A stretch of DNA of 64,000 nucleotides from the NCBI RefSeq assembly GCF_900176355.1, contig NZ_FWXI01000006.1, positions 125,140 to 189,139 of the forward strand, read 5' to 3'. Positions 8,091 through 17,151 of the stretch are shown here, one piece after another. Position numbers and translations under genes: made by a program. The stretch is from Sporomusa malonica (lineage in GTDB: Bacteria; Bacillota; Negativicutes; Sporomusales; Sporomusaceae). The notes under the pieces were generated by a model that saw only the letters and a program-made list of their open reading frames with translations, had not been told where the DNA came from and did not search any database. Each line of letters begins with the position of its first letter. Position 1 is the stretch's first letter.

Positions 8091-9344
8091 TTAAAATTTA
8101 AAATTAGTATCAATACCGGCAGCATCAACAGGACCAAGGGCAGTAAAACATATGTTTTCAGTAGTAAACATGCGTTCAATCATTTGGTTAATATCTGTCA
8201 GCGTCACTTGATCAATCTTGCTTACGACTTGATCTAAGGAGATAAATTTACCTAAGGAAACTTCCATCTTGCCTATACGCGACATCCGGCTACTTGAACT
8301 TTCTAAACCAAGCAATAAACTACCTTTTATTTGTTCTTTAGACTTGATCAATTCTTGCTGACTTATTCCTTTGTTTTTCAAGTCCTTTAAGTTTTCCATA
8401 ATAAGATCCAAAACCTGGTTAATATTGCTGGGACGAGTACCCGCGTACACTGTGAGTAATCCAGCATCCTTATAATTATTCTGATAGGAATATACCGAGT
8501 AAGCCAAACCACGTTCTTCACGAATGGATTGGAATAACCTAGAGCTTATTCCTCCACCCAAAACATTGTTCATGATATGCACAGGATATATTTCCGGAGA
8601 ATCTTGAGGTACACTCAACGTTCCTAGGCACACATGCACCTGCTCAATATCCTTACTAATGATTGTTTGGGACGGAGTAAGCCGTGGTGCCGTTATTGCC
8701 ATTATTCGTCGTTGGCCTGTCATCGCACTAAAATAGCGCGAAGCTAACTTCACCAATTCTTCGTGTGTTATATTGCCGGCTGCAGCGATAACCATATTTT
8801 CTGGTGTATAGAAATTCCGATAATATTCCATGACTAACTCACGATTGAACCGTCCGATCGAATCAGTCGTGCCCAAAATATTCCGGCCAAGCGGATGACT
8901 AGGCCAAACAGTATCGAGATGAATATCATGCACCAGTTCATCTGGTGAGTCTTCGTACATATGTACTTCCTCAATTACAACCTGCCGCTCCCGTTCAATA
9001 TCTTCTTCCGCAAACTTCGATGCGAGCAGCATATCACTCAAAATATCCAAAGCCAACTCAGCATGGGAATCTAGAACTTTTAAATAATAACAAGTATATT
9101 CTTTAGCTGTAAAAGCATTGAGCTGACCGCCCACAGCATCTACTACCTCTGCAATATCTTTTGCTGAACGCTGGGCAGTTCCTTTAAACATTAAATGCTC
9201 GATGAAATGGGAAATACCATGATTATATTCTTCTTCAAACCTTGATCCTGTTCCTATCCATATACCCATAGTAACTGATTTTACATACGGAATCGTTTCG
9301 GAAACAACACGAATTCCGTTAGGCAATACTGATTTTTGATACAT
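8091..9344 (-). CDS. mlpA: M16 family zinc peptidase (MlpA/PepR-like)
   Basis: 417 aa pitrilysin-type zinc metallopeptidase. The inverted zinc motif HFIEH (residues 46-50) and the downstream glutamate in EEVHMYEDSPDE are visible. The C-terminal half is the second, non-catalytic repeat, including the RGLAYSVYS motif. Position matches mlpA (ymxG) of Bacillus subtilis, which lies between ylxY and ymxH. Substrate is unknown. The 198-base upstream gap contains the amidase terminator; I do not see a convincing promoter. Confidence 0.92.
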   Translation of the reverse strand: MYQKSVLPNGIRVVSETIPYVKSVTMGIWIGTGSRFEEEYNHGISHFIEHLMFKGTAQRSAKDIAEVVDAVGGQLNAFTAKEYTCYYLKVLDSHAELALDILSDMLLASKFAEEDIERERQVVIEEVHMYEDSPDELVHDIHLDTVWPSHPLGRNILGTTDSIGRFNRELVMEYYRNFYTPENMVIAAAGNITHEELVKLASRYFSAMTGQRRIMAITAPRLTPSQTIISKDIEQVHVCLGTLSVPQDSPEIYPVHIMNNVLGGGISSRLFQSIREERGLAYSVYSYQNNYKDAGLLTVYAGTRPSNINQVLDLIMENLKDLKNKGISQQELIKSKEQIKGSLLLGLESSSSRMSRIGKMEVSLGKFISLDQVVSKIDQVTLTDINQMIERMFTTENICFTALGPVDAAGIDTNFKF

Positions 9345-9485
9345 AAAATCTCCTTTTCATTAACCCAAAATAAGACACCTTAATTCATTTTATCAACAGT
9401 AACAGCAAGTACAGCAACTCTACTAATGCTTCAAACAAACAATTTGTCAGATAAGTATATTCCTTATTATACCTAAAGTTGCTAA

Positions 9486-9527
9486 ATAAAAAAACAGAGA
9501 TATTCGATTTAACGTTTATCTCTGTTT
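9486..9527 (-). terminator. Rho-independent terminator of the GH18-amidase unit
   Basis: On the minus strand an 11-bp stem (AAACAGAGATA / TATCTCTGTTT) with a 14-base loop runs into TTTTTTTATTT. It is about 16 bases beyond the amidase stop. Confidence 0.88.
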
Positions 9528-9542
9528 AAAAGATTTTATCTG

Positions 9543-10418
9543 CTAGTTGTTGAGGTATTTAACTACCCCGTTAAAGATACCCTGGGCTATTTTATTTCGG
9601 TAGCTATCCTCCTGCAGCTTGCGGGCTTCACCAGTGTTGCTTACAAATCCCATCTCAACCAAAATACTTGGCATTGTTGTGTTCCGTAGAACATAGAAAG
9701 TAGCCGAGGAAGTGCCTTTATCTGCAGCGCCAGTTTCTCTGATAATATTGTCCTGAACCTCCAACGCCAATTTGGATGACTTACCGCTTGGGAAAAAGGT
9801 CATCGCTCCATAAATTTCAGGATTGGGGTTAGAGTTTGAGTGAACACTAACAAATATATCAGCATTGTTAGCTTCGGCAATATCAACCCTTGCAGCCAAC
9901 TCCTGCCCAAGAGAGCTGCCTTCAGACGCAACTGTGCGATCGGTTTCTCTAGTCATAACTACTTTCGCTCCAGCTTTAGTAAGCTTGTCTCTTAATTTTA
10001 AACTAACAGCTAAATTATTGTCGGTCTCTCTGGTGCCATTGGCTACTGCACCAGGATTGCTGCCACCATGGCCAGGATCAATAACGATTACTTTACCACG
10101 TAGTACACCACTATCTGTAATCCCTGAGTTCCCAGTTTGCGGTGGAAGTGGAGTTACTTTAACTGGATTGTCCGGTGAGGTAGTCGTAGATTTATTTCCT
10201 CCAAAAACATTCAATATTGGGCCAAGGATTTTATCGAACAATAAGCTGAACAATTTACTGAAAACATTGGAACCACCATCGGTCGAAGGAACACTTGAAG
10301 CCCCCAAGGTTGCAATTACACTGTCTAAAGACGCGGCATGACTTACTTGTACTGGGCCCAATATATTAAATACCAAAACAAACAGCATTAATAGTGTCAA
10401 TATTTTTTTGCTATGCAC
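9543..10418 (-). CDS. N-acetylmuramoyl-L-alanine amidase, secreted
   Basis: Amidase_3-type zinc enzyme that cuts the bond between muramic acid and the stem peptide. 291 aa: a signal peptide (residues 1-28, ending SHA), a linker of about 80 residues, then the catalytic domain from about 108. Zinc ligands appear as His117 (DPGHGG), Glu131 (RETDNN) and His193 (SVHSN), with the catalytic Glu255 in LVEMGFVSN. It has no obvious cell-wall-binding repeat. The GTG start has AGGAGG upstream. It lies 25 bases after the GH18 gene, so the two probably act together on peptidoglycan; CwlD-like spore-cortex work is possible but unproven. Confidence 0.92.
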   Translation of the reverse strand: MHSKKILTLLMLFVLVFNILGPVQVSHAASLDSVIATLGASSVPSTDGGSNVFSKLFSLLFDKILGPILNVFGGNKSTTTSPDNPVKVTPLPPQTGNSGITDSGVLRGKVIVIDPGHGGSNPGAVANGTRETDNNLAVSLKLRDKLTKAGAKVVMTRETDRTVASEGSSLGQELAARVDIAEANNADIFVSVHSNSNPNPEIYGAMTFFPSGKSSKLALEVQDNIIRETGAADKGTSSATFYVLRNTTMPSILVEMGFVSNTGEARKLQEDSYRNKIAQGIFNGVVKYLNN

Positions 10419-10443
10419 AGAAAACCTCCTGTATTATTATTTT

Positions 10444-11679
10444 TTACTTGTGGAACTTGTCCTGCAATACCGGCCAGTACGCCGGGTCTTCTTCGCCAAG
10501 CTTCCACATGGCGGCACCAGCAATATCATACTTGCTGATAAGGGCCAGTTTGTATTTCAAACTTTCGCTGTTTTCAAACCAAACAGTATGCGCTGTACCG
10601 TCATTTGCGGTATAGCTAAAATACGGAGATTTAGAAGTGTCATCCCATTGTGCTGCTTTACCATATCGCTGAGCCAAATCCATCGTCGCCTTAAACTCTA
10701 AAGAATGCGTACCTTGGGCAGACCAGTCATAACCATAAGCTGCAATACCAAGATAGAGTTTATTTTTAGGAATAAACTTGAGCGCATATTTTAGATTGTT
10801 TTCTACCCACCGAATATCAGCAAGTGGTCCTGGACCGCTCCACGTGCCGTGGTTGTCGTATGTCATAATCATAATTTTATCAGCATACTTGGCAAGTTCG
10901 GCATAGTCGTATGCAGCTGCCACATCGTTACTTTCATCCTGCTTTGGAAAAACATCAATTGACACAATATAGCCCTGGGGTTTAAGACGGGCATAAAGCT
11001 CGCGCATAAATGCCGTCAGATTATCACGATCTTCGGCAGGCACCATTTCAAAGTCAACATTGATACCGTCAAGATCGTATTTTTTTATATAATCTTCAAA
11101 GTTGTCGATGGCTTTAGTCCTAAGCATAGGATTTGACAATACATTGTGAACAGGCAAGGTAGCGCCAGCTTCTTTGGCGTTGTTAACCAAAAGCAGCACT
11201 GTTATATTTTTCTGATGGGCAGTTTTGACCACAGATGCGTGATCATTTCCTCCACGGTCTATGACTGTACCATCAGCCTGCATTGTAGCCCAAAATGGAG
11301 CAATTGTTTTAATTACATCAGCATTCTTTACCATAGAGTTATAAGAAGAAGTATCTGTTCCCCACCATTCAGCATAAAAGCCGATAAACTCTTTCGGTGA
11401 AGCATTCATTAAGCCGCTGGCAGGATCACTTTTGGCTGTTTCATCTGTTGGATCATTAAAAGCATTTCCCATAAACTTGCCCATAAAGAGCCCCAGCAAA
11501 ATATTCAGCAGGCCTTTACCGTTACTCATGTCAGCCGCCCCGCCAGAATCATTAGAACTAGTAGTCTGTCCCAATAAATCTGATACTGAAAAAGCATTCG
11601 CGGTCGTCACTGGCAGCAAGATGGTCATCATAAAAACCATCATTATCAGCCAGGATATTAGATTCTTATGCTTGTCCAT
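10444..11679 (-). CDS. Glycoside hydrolase family 18 protein, secreted
   Basis: 411 aa with a signal peptide (residues 1-29) and a linker to about residue 95, then a GH18 barrel. The catalytic signature DGINVDFE spans residues 204-211 with the acid Glu211, and later motifs IMTYDNHG and GIAAYGYDW fit the family. The domain resembles the SleL/YaaH-type peptidoglycan N-acetylglucosaminidases of spore-formers but lacks N-terminal LysM repeats. The gene pair with the downstream amidase suggests cell-wall or cortex lysis. Chitinase activity cannot be excluded from sequence alone. Confidence 0.88.
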   Translation of the reverse strand: MDKHKNLISWLIMMVFMMTILLPVTTANAFSVSDLLGQTTSSNDSGGAADMSNGKGLLNILLGLFMGKFMGNAFNDPTDETAKSDPASGLMNASPKEFIGFYAEWWGTDTSSYNSMVKNADVIKTIAPFWATMQADGTVIDRGGNDHASVVKTAHQKNITVLLLVNNAKEAGATLPVHNVLSNPMLRTKAIDNFEDYIKKYDLDGINVDFEMVPAEDRDNLTAFMRELYARLKPQGYIVSIDVFPKQDESNDVAAAYDYAELAKYADKIMIMTYDNHGTWSGPGPLADIRWVENNLKYALKFIPKNKLYLGIAAYGYDWSAQGTHSLEFKATMDLAQRYGKAAQWDDTSKSPYFSYTANDGTAHTVWFENSESLKYKLALISKYDIAGAAMWKLGEEDPAYWPVLQDKFHK

Positions 11680-11714
11680 CGTTCAGCCTCCATTCCAGCA
11701 GCCAAGCAAGTAAA

Positions 11715-11738
11715 TTACATAATTATTTTATTATGTAA
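11715..11738. promoter_or_regulatory. Perfect 9-bp inverted repeat upstream of the GH18 gene
   Basis: TTACATAAT and ATTATGTAA flank six bases, about 40 bases upstream of the GH18 start. It has no T run. It may be an operator for a dimeric regulator or part of the promoter; nothing identifies the protein. Confidence 0.4.
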
Positions 11739-11772
11739 ACACTATGCTATCATATTTATCGTCTTTTATCAA

Positions 11773-11797
11773 TAAAAAAAACAGGCTTTCGCCTGCC
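11773..11797 (-). terminator. Rho-independent terminator after the YlxY-like gene
   Basis: On the minus strand GCAGGC-GAAA-GCCTGT is followed by eight T. It is also flanked by T on the plus strand, so it could work in both directions, but only minus-strand genes are nearby. Confidence 0.88.
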
Positions 11798-11805
11798 TTT
11801 TTTTG

Positions 11806-12528
11806 TTATTTAAGTATATCAGATACTGTAGTTATCGTATATCCACGTTTTTTTATTTCAGCGATAAGGTCTGGAAGGGCCTGCGCAGTCGGCGCAGTCG
11901 GATGCATTAGGATAATAGCACCGTTATGGAGTTTTTTTAGTACTCGATCTTTAAGAACTTGGGGCGGCGGCCGTTTCCAGTCCACTGTGTCAATGCTCCA
12001 CATAATCGTAGTATAATTCAGGTCCTTAGCAGCCATCAGTACTGTATTATTGTATTCTCCATAAGGCGGCGCGTATAAGCTAGTTTTAATTCCGGTAACA
12101 TTTGCTACAAGCTCTTCTGTCTTTAGTATCTGTTCTTTATTTTTTTCTTTGCTCAAGTTATTAGGGTGCGGATGGCTATATGTATGGTTGCCCAGTTCGT
12201 GTCCTCTGTTGGCTAAATCTTTAAGTATTTCTGGATATTTATTAGCCCAGCTTCCACCAATAAAAAAAGTAATATGTACATTATTTTCATCAAGTGTTTT
12301 GAGCATATTGGGGAGATATTCTTCGCCCCAGAACACATTGCAAGCCAGAGCGACTTGAGGCTGAGACGTGTTGCCCTGGAAAAGAGGTGGCGGTACTGAT
12401 GGAAGACTCGTAGTGGCTATTAATGGTTGAAGAATACCTGATAACATAGCTACTGTCATAAAAACACCAACAGCAAAATACACATACCAGTGGCGAATCT
12501 TTCCTACAACCACCATTTTACACTGCAT
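11806..12528 (-). CDS. YlxY-like polysaccharide deacetylase family protein, degenerate active site
   Basis: 240 aa from the ATG at 12528, with GCAGGAG nine bases upstream; an upstream TTG would add three residues. An N-terminal membrane anchor is followed by a NodB-type barrel. Numbering from that upstream TTG, motif 1, normally TFDDGP, reads ACNVFWG (residues 65-71), so both aspartates are lost. Motif 2 keeps GNHTYSHPHP, and motif 3 is APPYG without its arginine. Position beside pnp and near mlpA matches ylxY of Bacillus. In this sporulation-associated family such loss suggests a non-catalytic or altered role, which is inference. Confidence 0.85.
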   Translation of the reverse strand: MQCKMVVVGKIRHWYVYFAVGVFMTVAMLSGILQPLIATTSLPSVPPPLFQGNTSQPQVALACNVFWGEEYLPNMLKTLDENNVHITFFIGGSWANKYPEILKDLANRGHELGNHTYSHPHPNNLSKEKNKEQILKTEELVANVTGIKTSLYAPPYGEYNNTVLMAAKDLNYTTIMWSIDTVDWKRPPPQVLKDRVLKKLHNGAIILMHPTAPTAQALPDLIAEIKKRGYTITTVSDILK

Positions 12529-12594
12529 ATCAATCAACTCCTGCCCGCACTTACATGTAGTACAGTGTATTAGTGTTGGTGGCTATTTATGAGC

Positions 12595-12624
12595 AAAATA
12601 AAAAGACTTGGCTTATGCCAAGTC
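12595..12624 (-). terminator. Rho-independent terminator after pnp
   Basis: On the minus strand an 8-bp stem (GACTTGGC / GCCAAGTC) with an ATAA loop is followed by TTTTTATTTT, about 15 bases beyond the pnp stop. Confidence 0.92.
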
Positions 12625-12638
12625 CCGATAGGTACTTA

Positions 12639-14750
12639 TTATTGTTCTGCGCCTTCAAGGGCTGCTTCCCGTGGCTCTGCTTTTAGCAATTCCTTACGTG
12701 ACAAATTAATGCGGCCTTGACGGTCAATTTCAGTGACTTTGACCATAATTTCATCGCCTACTTTAACAACGTCTTCAACTTTAGCAACACGTTCACGTGC
12801 TAGTTGCGAAATGTGTACAAGTCCTTCCTTGCCAGGAAGAATTTCGACAAATGCGCCAAAATTCATTAGACGAGTGACTTTGCCACTGTAGACTGCACCA
12901 ATTTCCACACTACGCACTAGAGTTTCGATGATGCGTACTGCCTTTTGACCAGCCTCAACATCAACGGCGGCAATAAATACCTTACCATCATCCTCAATGT
13001 CGATGGTAACACCTGTTTCCTCAATAATCTTTTTAATCGTCTTACCACCTGGTCCAATAACATCACGGATTTTGTCTGGATCAATTTCCATCGTAATAAT
13101 GCGTGGTGCAAAGGGCGACAATTCTTTTCTTGGCTCGTCAATAGCCTCAAGCATTTTTCCTAATATGTGCATTCGGCCGCGTTTTGCTTGAGCTAACGCA
13201 TCTACAAAAATCTCTTTGGTGATACCTGATATTTTCATATCCATCTGCATAGCAGTCACGCCTTGAGCAGTACCGGCAACTTTGAAATCCATATCGCCAA
13301 GCGCGTCTTCCATGCCTTGGATGTCAGTCAAGATTGTGTGATTTTCACCATCTTTAACCAAGCCCATAGCAACGCCAGATACCGGCGACTTAATCGGTAC
13401 TCCTGCATCCATTAGTGATAGTGTACTGCCGCATACGCTTCCCATGGAGGTTGAACCGTTGGACTCAATAACCTCCGACACCAAACGAATAGTGTACGGG
13501 AATTCAACCTCTGAGGGGATAACAGGTACTAGCGCCCGCTCAGCTAACGCTCCATGGCCGATTTCGCGACGTCCCGGACCACGTGACGGTCTGGTCTCGC
13601 CTACACTAAATGATGGGAAGTTATAATGATGCATGTAGCGTTTCGATTCCTCAACACCAAGACCATCAAGAATCTGCTCATCCCCGATAGCGCCCAGAGT
13701 AGTAATTGTAAAGACTTGAGTCTGACCACGGGTGAACAAGCCTGAGCCATGAGTACGCGCCAAAAGACCTACCTCACAGGTAATGGGCCGTACTTCGTCA
13801 ATCTTGCGACCGTCTGGACGGATTTTATCGACAGTAATCATTTTACGGACAATTTCTTTGAGAATTTTTTGGAACATGTAACTAATGTCTTTTGCATTCT
13901 CAGGATAAATTGCTAAGAAATGCTCTGTAGCTTCAGACTTAACCTGTTTGATGTTCTCCTCGCGCTCGAGCTTGTCAGAATTAGATACAGCAATTTTCAA
14001 CTTATCGGTTATGTAGTCCCTCATAGCTGCATCAATTTGACTTGGGACTTCATAAATAGGTTTTTCTTTCTTAGGTTTGCCGATTTTTGCAATAATCTCT
14101 TCTTGAAAAGCAACAATTTCCTTAATCGCAGCATGCCCAAATAAAATAGCTTCAAGCATGGTCTCTTCAGATAACTCGTTCGCTCCAGCTTCAACCATCA
14201 AAATGGCATCTTTAGTTCCTGCCACTACTAAGTTAAGGTCACTTTTCTCTTGCTGATCTATGGTAGGATTCAAAACAAACTGGTTATTGAGTAATCCAAC
14301 GCGAACGCCGCCAATAGGCCCATTAAAAACAATGTCAGAAACGCCTAGGGCACAAGATGCACCAATCATTGCTGCAATATCAGGCGGGTTATTCTGATCC
14401 ACTGACATTACTGTGGCTACCACATGAACGTCATTACGCAGGCCCTCGGAAAATAGCGGGCGAATAGGCCGGTCAATTAAACGACCAGCTAAAATTGCAG
14501 CTTCACTCGGACGTCCTTCCCGTTTGATAAATCCTCCAGGAATTTTACCTACCGAATACAAGCGTTCTTCATAATCCACTGTTAATGGAAAAAAATCAAT
14601 CCCTTGTCTTGGCTCAGCCGATTGAGTTGCAGCTACCAATACAGCAGTATCGCCGTAGCGAACCAGCACAGCACCGCTAGCCTGCTTGGCCATTTTACCT
14701 GATTCAATGATCAAGGTCCGGCCACCTAATTCCATCTGGAATTTGTCCAT
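12639..14750 (-). CDS. pnp: Polyribonucleotide nucleotidyltransferase (PNPase)
   Basis: Phosphorolytic 3'-5' exoribonuclease, usually in the RNA degradosome. 703 aa, full length. Two RNase PH domains are seen, the first starting [13 protein letters not shown] and the second near residue 310, with the phosphate-site region [13 protein letters not shown] helical linker lies between them. A KH domain ([11 protein letters not shown]) and an S1 domain ([15 protein letters not shown]) finish the protein. Its order after rpsO is the classical one, although rpsO has its own terminator. Confidence 0.98.
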   Translation of the reverse strand: MDKFQMELGGRTLIIESGKMAKQASGAVLVRYGDTAVLVAATQSAEPRQGIDFFPLTVDYEERLYSVGKIPGGFIKREGRPSEAAILAGRLIDRPIRPLFSEGLRNDVHVVATVMSVDQNNPPDIAAMIGASCALGVSDIVFNGPIGGVRVGLLNNQFVLNPTIDQQEKSDLNLVVAGTKDAILMVEAGANELSEETMLEAILFGHAAIKEIVAFQEEIIAKIGKPKKEKPIYEVPSQIDAAMRDYITDKLKIAVSNSDKLEREENIKQVKSEATEHFLAIYPENAKDISYMFQKILKEIVRKMITVDKIRPDGRKIDEVRPITCEVGLLARTHGSGLFTRGQTQVFTITTLGAIGDEQILDGLGVEESKRYMHHYNFPSFSVGETRPSRGPGRREIGHGALAERALVPVIPSEVEFPYTIRLVSEVIESNGSTSMGSVCGSTLSLMDAGVPIKSPVSGVAMGLVKDGENHTILTDIQGMEDALGDMDFKVAGTAQGVTAMQMDMKISGITKEIFVDALAQAKRGRMHILGKMLEAIDEPRKELSPFAPRIITMEIDPDKIRDVIGPGGKTIKKIIEETGVTIDIEDDGKVFIAAVDVEAGQKAVRIIETLVRSVEIGAVYSGKVTRLMNFGAFVEILPGKEGLVHISQLARERVAKVEDVVKVGDEIMVKVTEIDRQGRINLSRKELLKAEPREAALEGAEQ

Positions 14751-14860
14751 ATTTTGTTTTCCTCCTCTGATTAAACCCCTTTTCTTTTAGCAAAGATTAA
14801 CTGTTCGACATTTTTCTTATTATTCCCTTTTTTATTTTTCTTTAACCTGGAAAATAAATA

Positions 14861-14888
14861 AAAAAAAAGCGGAAAGTCCGCTTTTTTT
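14861..14888 (-). terminator. Terminator at the rpsO stop codon
   Basis: GCGGA/TCCGC with a 3-base loop, extended by A:T pairs, is followed by eight T on the minus strand. The upstream A run overlaps the rpsO stop codon. Some read-through into pnp would give the familiar rpsO-pnp cotranscript. Confidence 0.88.
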
Positions 14889-15154
14889 TATTTTCTCAGG
14901 TTTAGTTTTTCCAAAATTGAACGGTAACGCTCAATCTCACTTTCACGCAGATAGTTCAAGAGACCTCTGCGTTGACCAACCATTTTCAATAGACCACGAC
15001 GGGAGTGATGGTCTTTTTTGTGCTCTCGCAAATGCTCAGTGAGGTAATTAATACGCTCGGTAAGAATAGCAATCTGAACTTCCGGAGATCCGGTATCATT
15101 TAAGTGCACACGATATTTTTCAATAAGTTTTTGTTTGTTTTCAGGTGTCAACAC
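14888..15154 (-). CDS. rpsO: 30S ribosomal protein S15
   Basis: 88 aa, exact family length. S15 binds the central domain of 16S rRNA early in 30S assembly. The S15 signature runs from [14 protein letters not shown] through [12 protein letters not shown], and the protein ends with [25 protein letters not shown] ribosome-binding site precedes the start. Its own promoter and a leader of about 100 bases precede it. Confidence 0.98.
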   Translation of the reverse strand: MLTPENKQKLIEKYRVHLNDTGSPEVQIAILTERINYLTEHLREHKKDHHSRRGLLKMVGQRRGLLNYLRESEIERYRSILEKLNLRK

Positions 15155-15258
15155 GATGGTTCACCTCCTTCTTCTTGCTTATCCCCATTAGCCAAGACAT
15201 CGCCGGAGACTCGATTATCCTCGCTACGGTTAATAGAGTGACTAAAGCACTGTAATAT

Positions 15259-15287
15259 ATTTTACCATAAACTTTATGCCATGTAAA
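15259..15287 (-). promoter_or_regulatory. SigA-type promoter for rpsO
   Basis: TTTACA (15282-15287) and TAAAAT (15259-15264) are 17 bases apart on the minus strand, just after the ribF stop codon. The start near 15252 gives a leader of roughly 100 bases. Confidence 0.7.
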
Positions 15288-15292
15288 CCTTG

Positions 15293-16219
15293 TTAGCTAA
15301 CAAAATAATTTTTCCGGGCAAATTCAATATCAGCCTTCATTTGCTGCTTAAGTTGTTCAATACTGGTAAAAGCAATCTCGCCTCGAATGCGGTCAATAAA
15401 TTCTATTTTTAACCGCTGTCCATAAATGAAGCGATCGAAATCCAAGATATGCACTTCTATCCGACGTGTTTGCCTTGTGAAAGTAGGATTATTACCGATA
15501 TTAGCAACACCACTCAACTTTTCACCTGTTTCGTTATGGACATACACGGCGTACACCCCATCAGCAGGAACTAAGAGCCCCTGAGGAATAGCTAAATTTG
15601 CTGTAGGAAACCCTAACTTTCGCCCTCGCTGATCACCCTCAATAATTTTCCCAGTTATGGTTGCTGGCCGCCCAAGCAAATCTGCAGCAGGCTTGACAGC
15701 ACCATCAGCAACCAGTTGCCTAATGGTGGTGCTGCTTACAATGACCCCTTCCACATCTACCATGTTCACTACATCGACAGTGAAACCGTGTTTAGAGCCA
15801 GCCGTTGTCAATAACGCTGGCGTTCCGGCACCTCTGTATCCATAAGTAAAGTTTGCTCCTACGACAACATGCCTAAGATTAATATTATTTACAATTTTTT
15901 GAAGAAATTTTTCAGGCGTTAAACGTAAAAGCTCAGTAGTAAAAGGAACATTAAATAACATGTCCACACCCAATTCTGCAATAAGATCAACTTTTTCCTG
16001 ATTAGTTATAATGAGTGGTGGACAGCGGTCAGCATCAATCACGTTGAGAGGATGATTACTAAAAGTAAACACAGCGCTAGAACAGTTTTTGCTTCTTGCT
16101 TGCTGAGCAGTACGCTTAATGATCGCCTGATGCCCAATATGAATACCATCAAAAGTTCCTAACGCCATATAGACGGGCGGATACTGACGAACATTTTCTA
16201 TCTGGGTAAAGACTTTCAT
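15293..16219 (-). CDS. ribF: Bifunctional riboflavin kinase/FAD synthetase
   Basis: Makes FMN and then FAD from riboflavin. The N-terminal nucleotidyltransferase domain shows ALGTFDGIHIGHQ near residue 21, and the C-terminal flavokinase domain shows GRKLGFPTANL. I start at the ATG at 16219, 308 aa, which has GAGGAG upstream and begins MKVFTQIENV as is usual. An ATG 21 bases further upstream gives a seven-residue extension (MRRNRNS) and has a poorer site. It follows truB by about 45 bases and ends the rimP-nusA-infB operon. Confidence 0.96.
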   Translation of the reverse strand: MKVFTQIENVRQYPPVYMALGTFDGIHIGHQAIIKRTAQQARSKNCSSAVFTFSNHPLNVIDADRCPPLIITNQEKVDLIAELGVDMLFNVPFTTELLRLTPEKFLQKIVNNINLRHVVVGANFTYGYRGAGTPALLTTAGSKHGFTVDVVNMVDVEGVIVSSTTIRQLVADGAVKPAADLLGRPATITGKIIEGDQRGRKLGFPTANLAIPQGLLVPADGVYAVYVHNETGEKLSGVANIGNNPTFTRQTRRIEVHILDFDRFIYGQRLKIEFIDRIRGEIAFTSIEQLKQQMKADIEFARKNYFVS

Positions 16220-16266
16220 ACTGTTTCTGTTTCTCCTCATTACCGCCTATGTAAGAATCCGGATCG

Positions 16267-17151
16267 TTACCGATCCGGACTTAAGATTTTTACTGGCGTC
16301 AGTGTCGCATGACCTTCAGCCTGATATATTTCCCGACCGATTCCAATGAAATTATTCTGATAATCATAGATTTTTACTAAATCAGCACCGCTTTTTTCGC
16401 AACAGATAGTACGCCCATTTTTTACTGCCTGAGATTCTTGTTCAGATAAAACTATAGCAGGAACATGAGTCAGAACGCTATCCGCACTTTGAACAGCCTG
16501 TTCTTTATTAGCAAGAATTTCTTCGAGTGTTAAGGACTGTTCTAGAGAGAAGCTACCCACCCGTGTTCTGACCAAAAAGCTCATTACCGCCAGGCAATTC
16601 AGCTTGTAGCCAATATCAGCGCACAATGTACGAATATATGTTCCCTTAGAACAGGTCACATCAAAGACAATACCAGTTTCATACTCTGTCACAAGTGCAA
16701 TATTGTCAATCATAATTTTGCGTGGTTTCCGCTCAACAGTCTGACCTGCGCGGGCCAGTTCATATAACTTTTTGCCACCGACTTTGATAGCTGAATACAT
16801 GGGGGGGATTTGCTCGGTAGCACCAATAAAAGAAGTCAGCACTTCTTTTATCTGGCTCGCACTTGGCTTGTTATACGAACGTCTATTAATAATCTGGCCA
16901 GTATCGTCACCAGTGTCTGTTTCCAGGCCAAACGTAAGTTCAGCCCGATAACTTTTATCTGCATCGGTCAAATACTCAACTAGTCTAGTGGCATTGCCGA
17001 TAAATACCGGCAAAATACCAGCTGCTGCTGGATCCAACGTACCGGCATGTCCGACACGTTTTATACTATACAGACGTCGGATAAACGCTACTACATCATG
17101 GGATGTCATTCCCGGGGGTTTTAGAACATTAATTATACCACTCTGCATCAT
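16267..17151 (-). CDS. truB: tRNA pseudouridine-55 synthase
   Basis: Converts U55 in the tRNA T-loop to pseudouridine. 294 aa, with the catalytic aspartate in HAGTLDPAAAGILPV near residue 41 and the later motifs KVGGKKLYELAR and CSKGTYIRTLCADIG. A C-terminal PUA-like portion follows. Its start overlaps the nrnA stop by four bases (ATGA), so translation is probably coupled. Confidence 0.97.
   Translation of the reverse strand: MMQSGIINVLKPPGMTSHDVVAFIRRLYSIKRVGHAGTLDPAAAGILPVFIGNATRLVEYLTDADKSYRAELTFGLETDTGDDTGQIINRRSYNKPSASQIKEVLTSFIGATEQIPPMYSAIKVGGKKLYELARAGQTVERKPRKIMIDNIALVTEYETGIVFDVTCSKGTYIRTLCADIGYKLNCLAVMSFLVRTRVGSFSLEQSLTLEEILANKEQAVQSADSVLTHVPAIVLSEQESQAVKNGRTICCEKSGADLVKIYDYQNNFIGIGREIYQAEGHATLTPVKILSPDR

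Noticed and set aside
8078-8179. N-terminal extension of dUTPase
   Set aside because: It overlaps mlpA, is hydrophobic and unlike the family, while the ATG at 8077 has a good ribosome-binding site.
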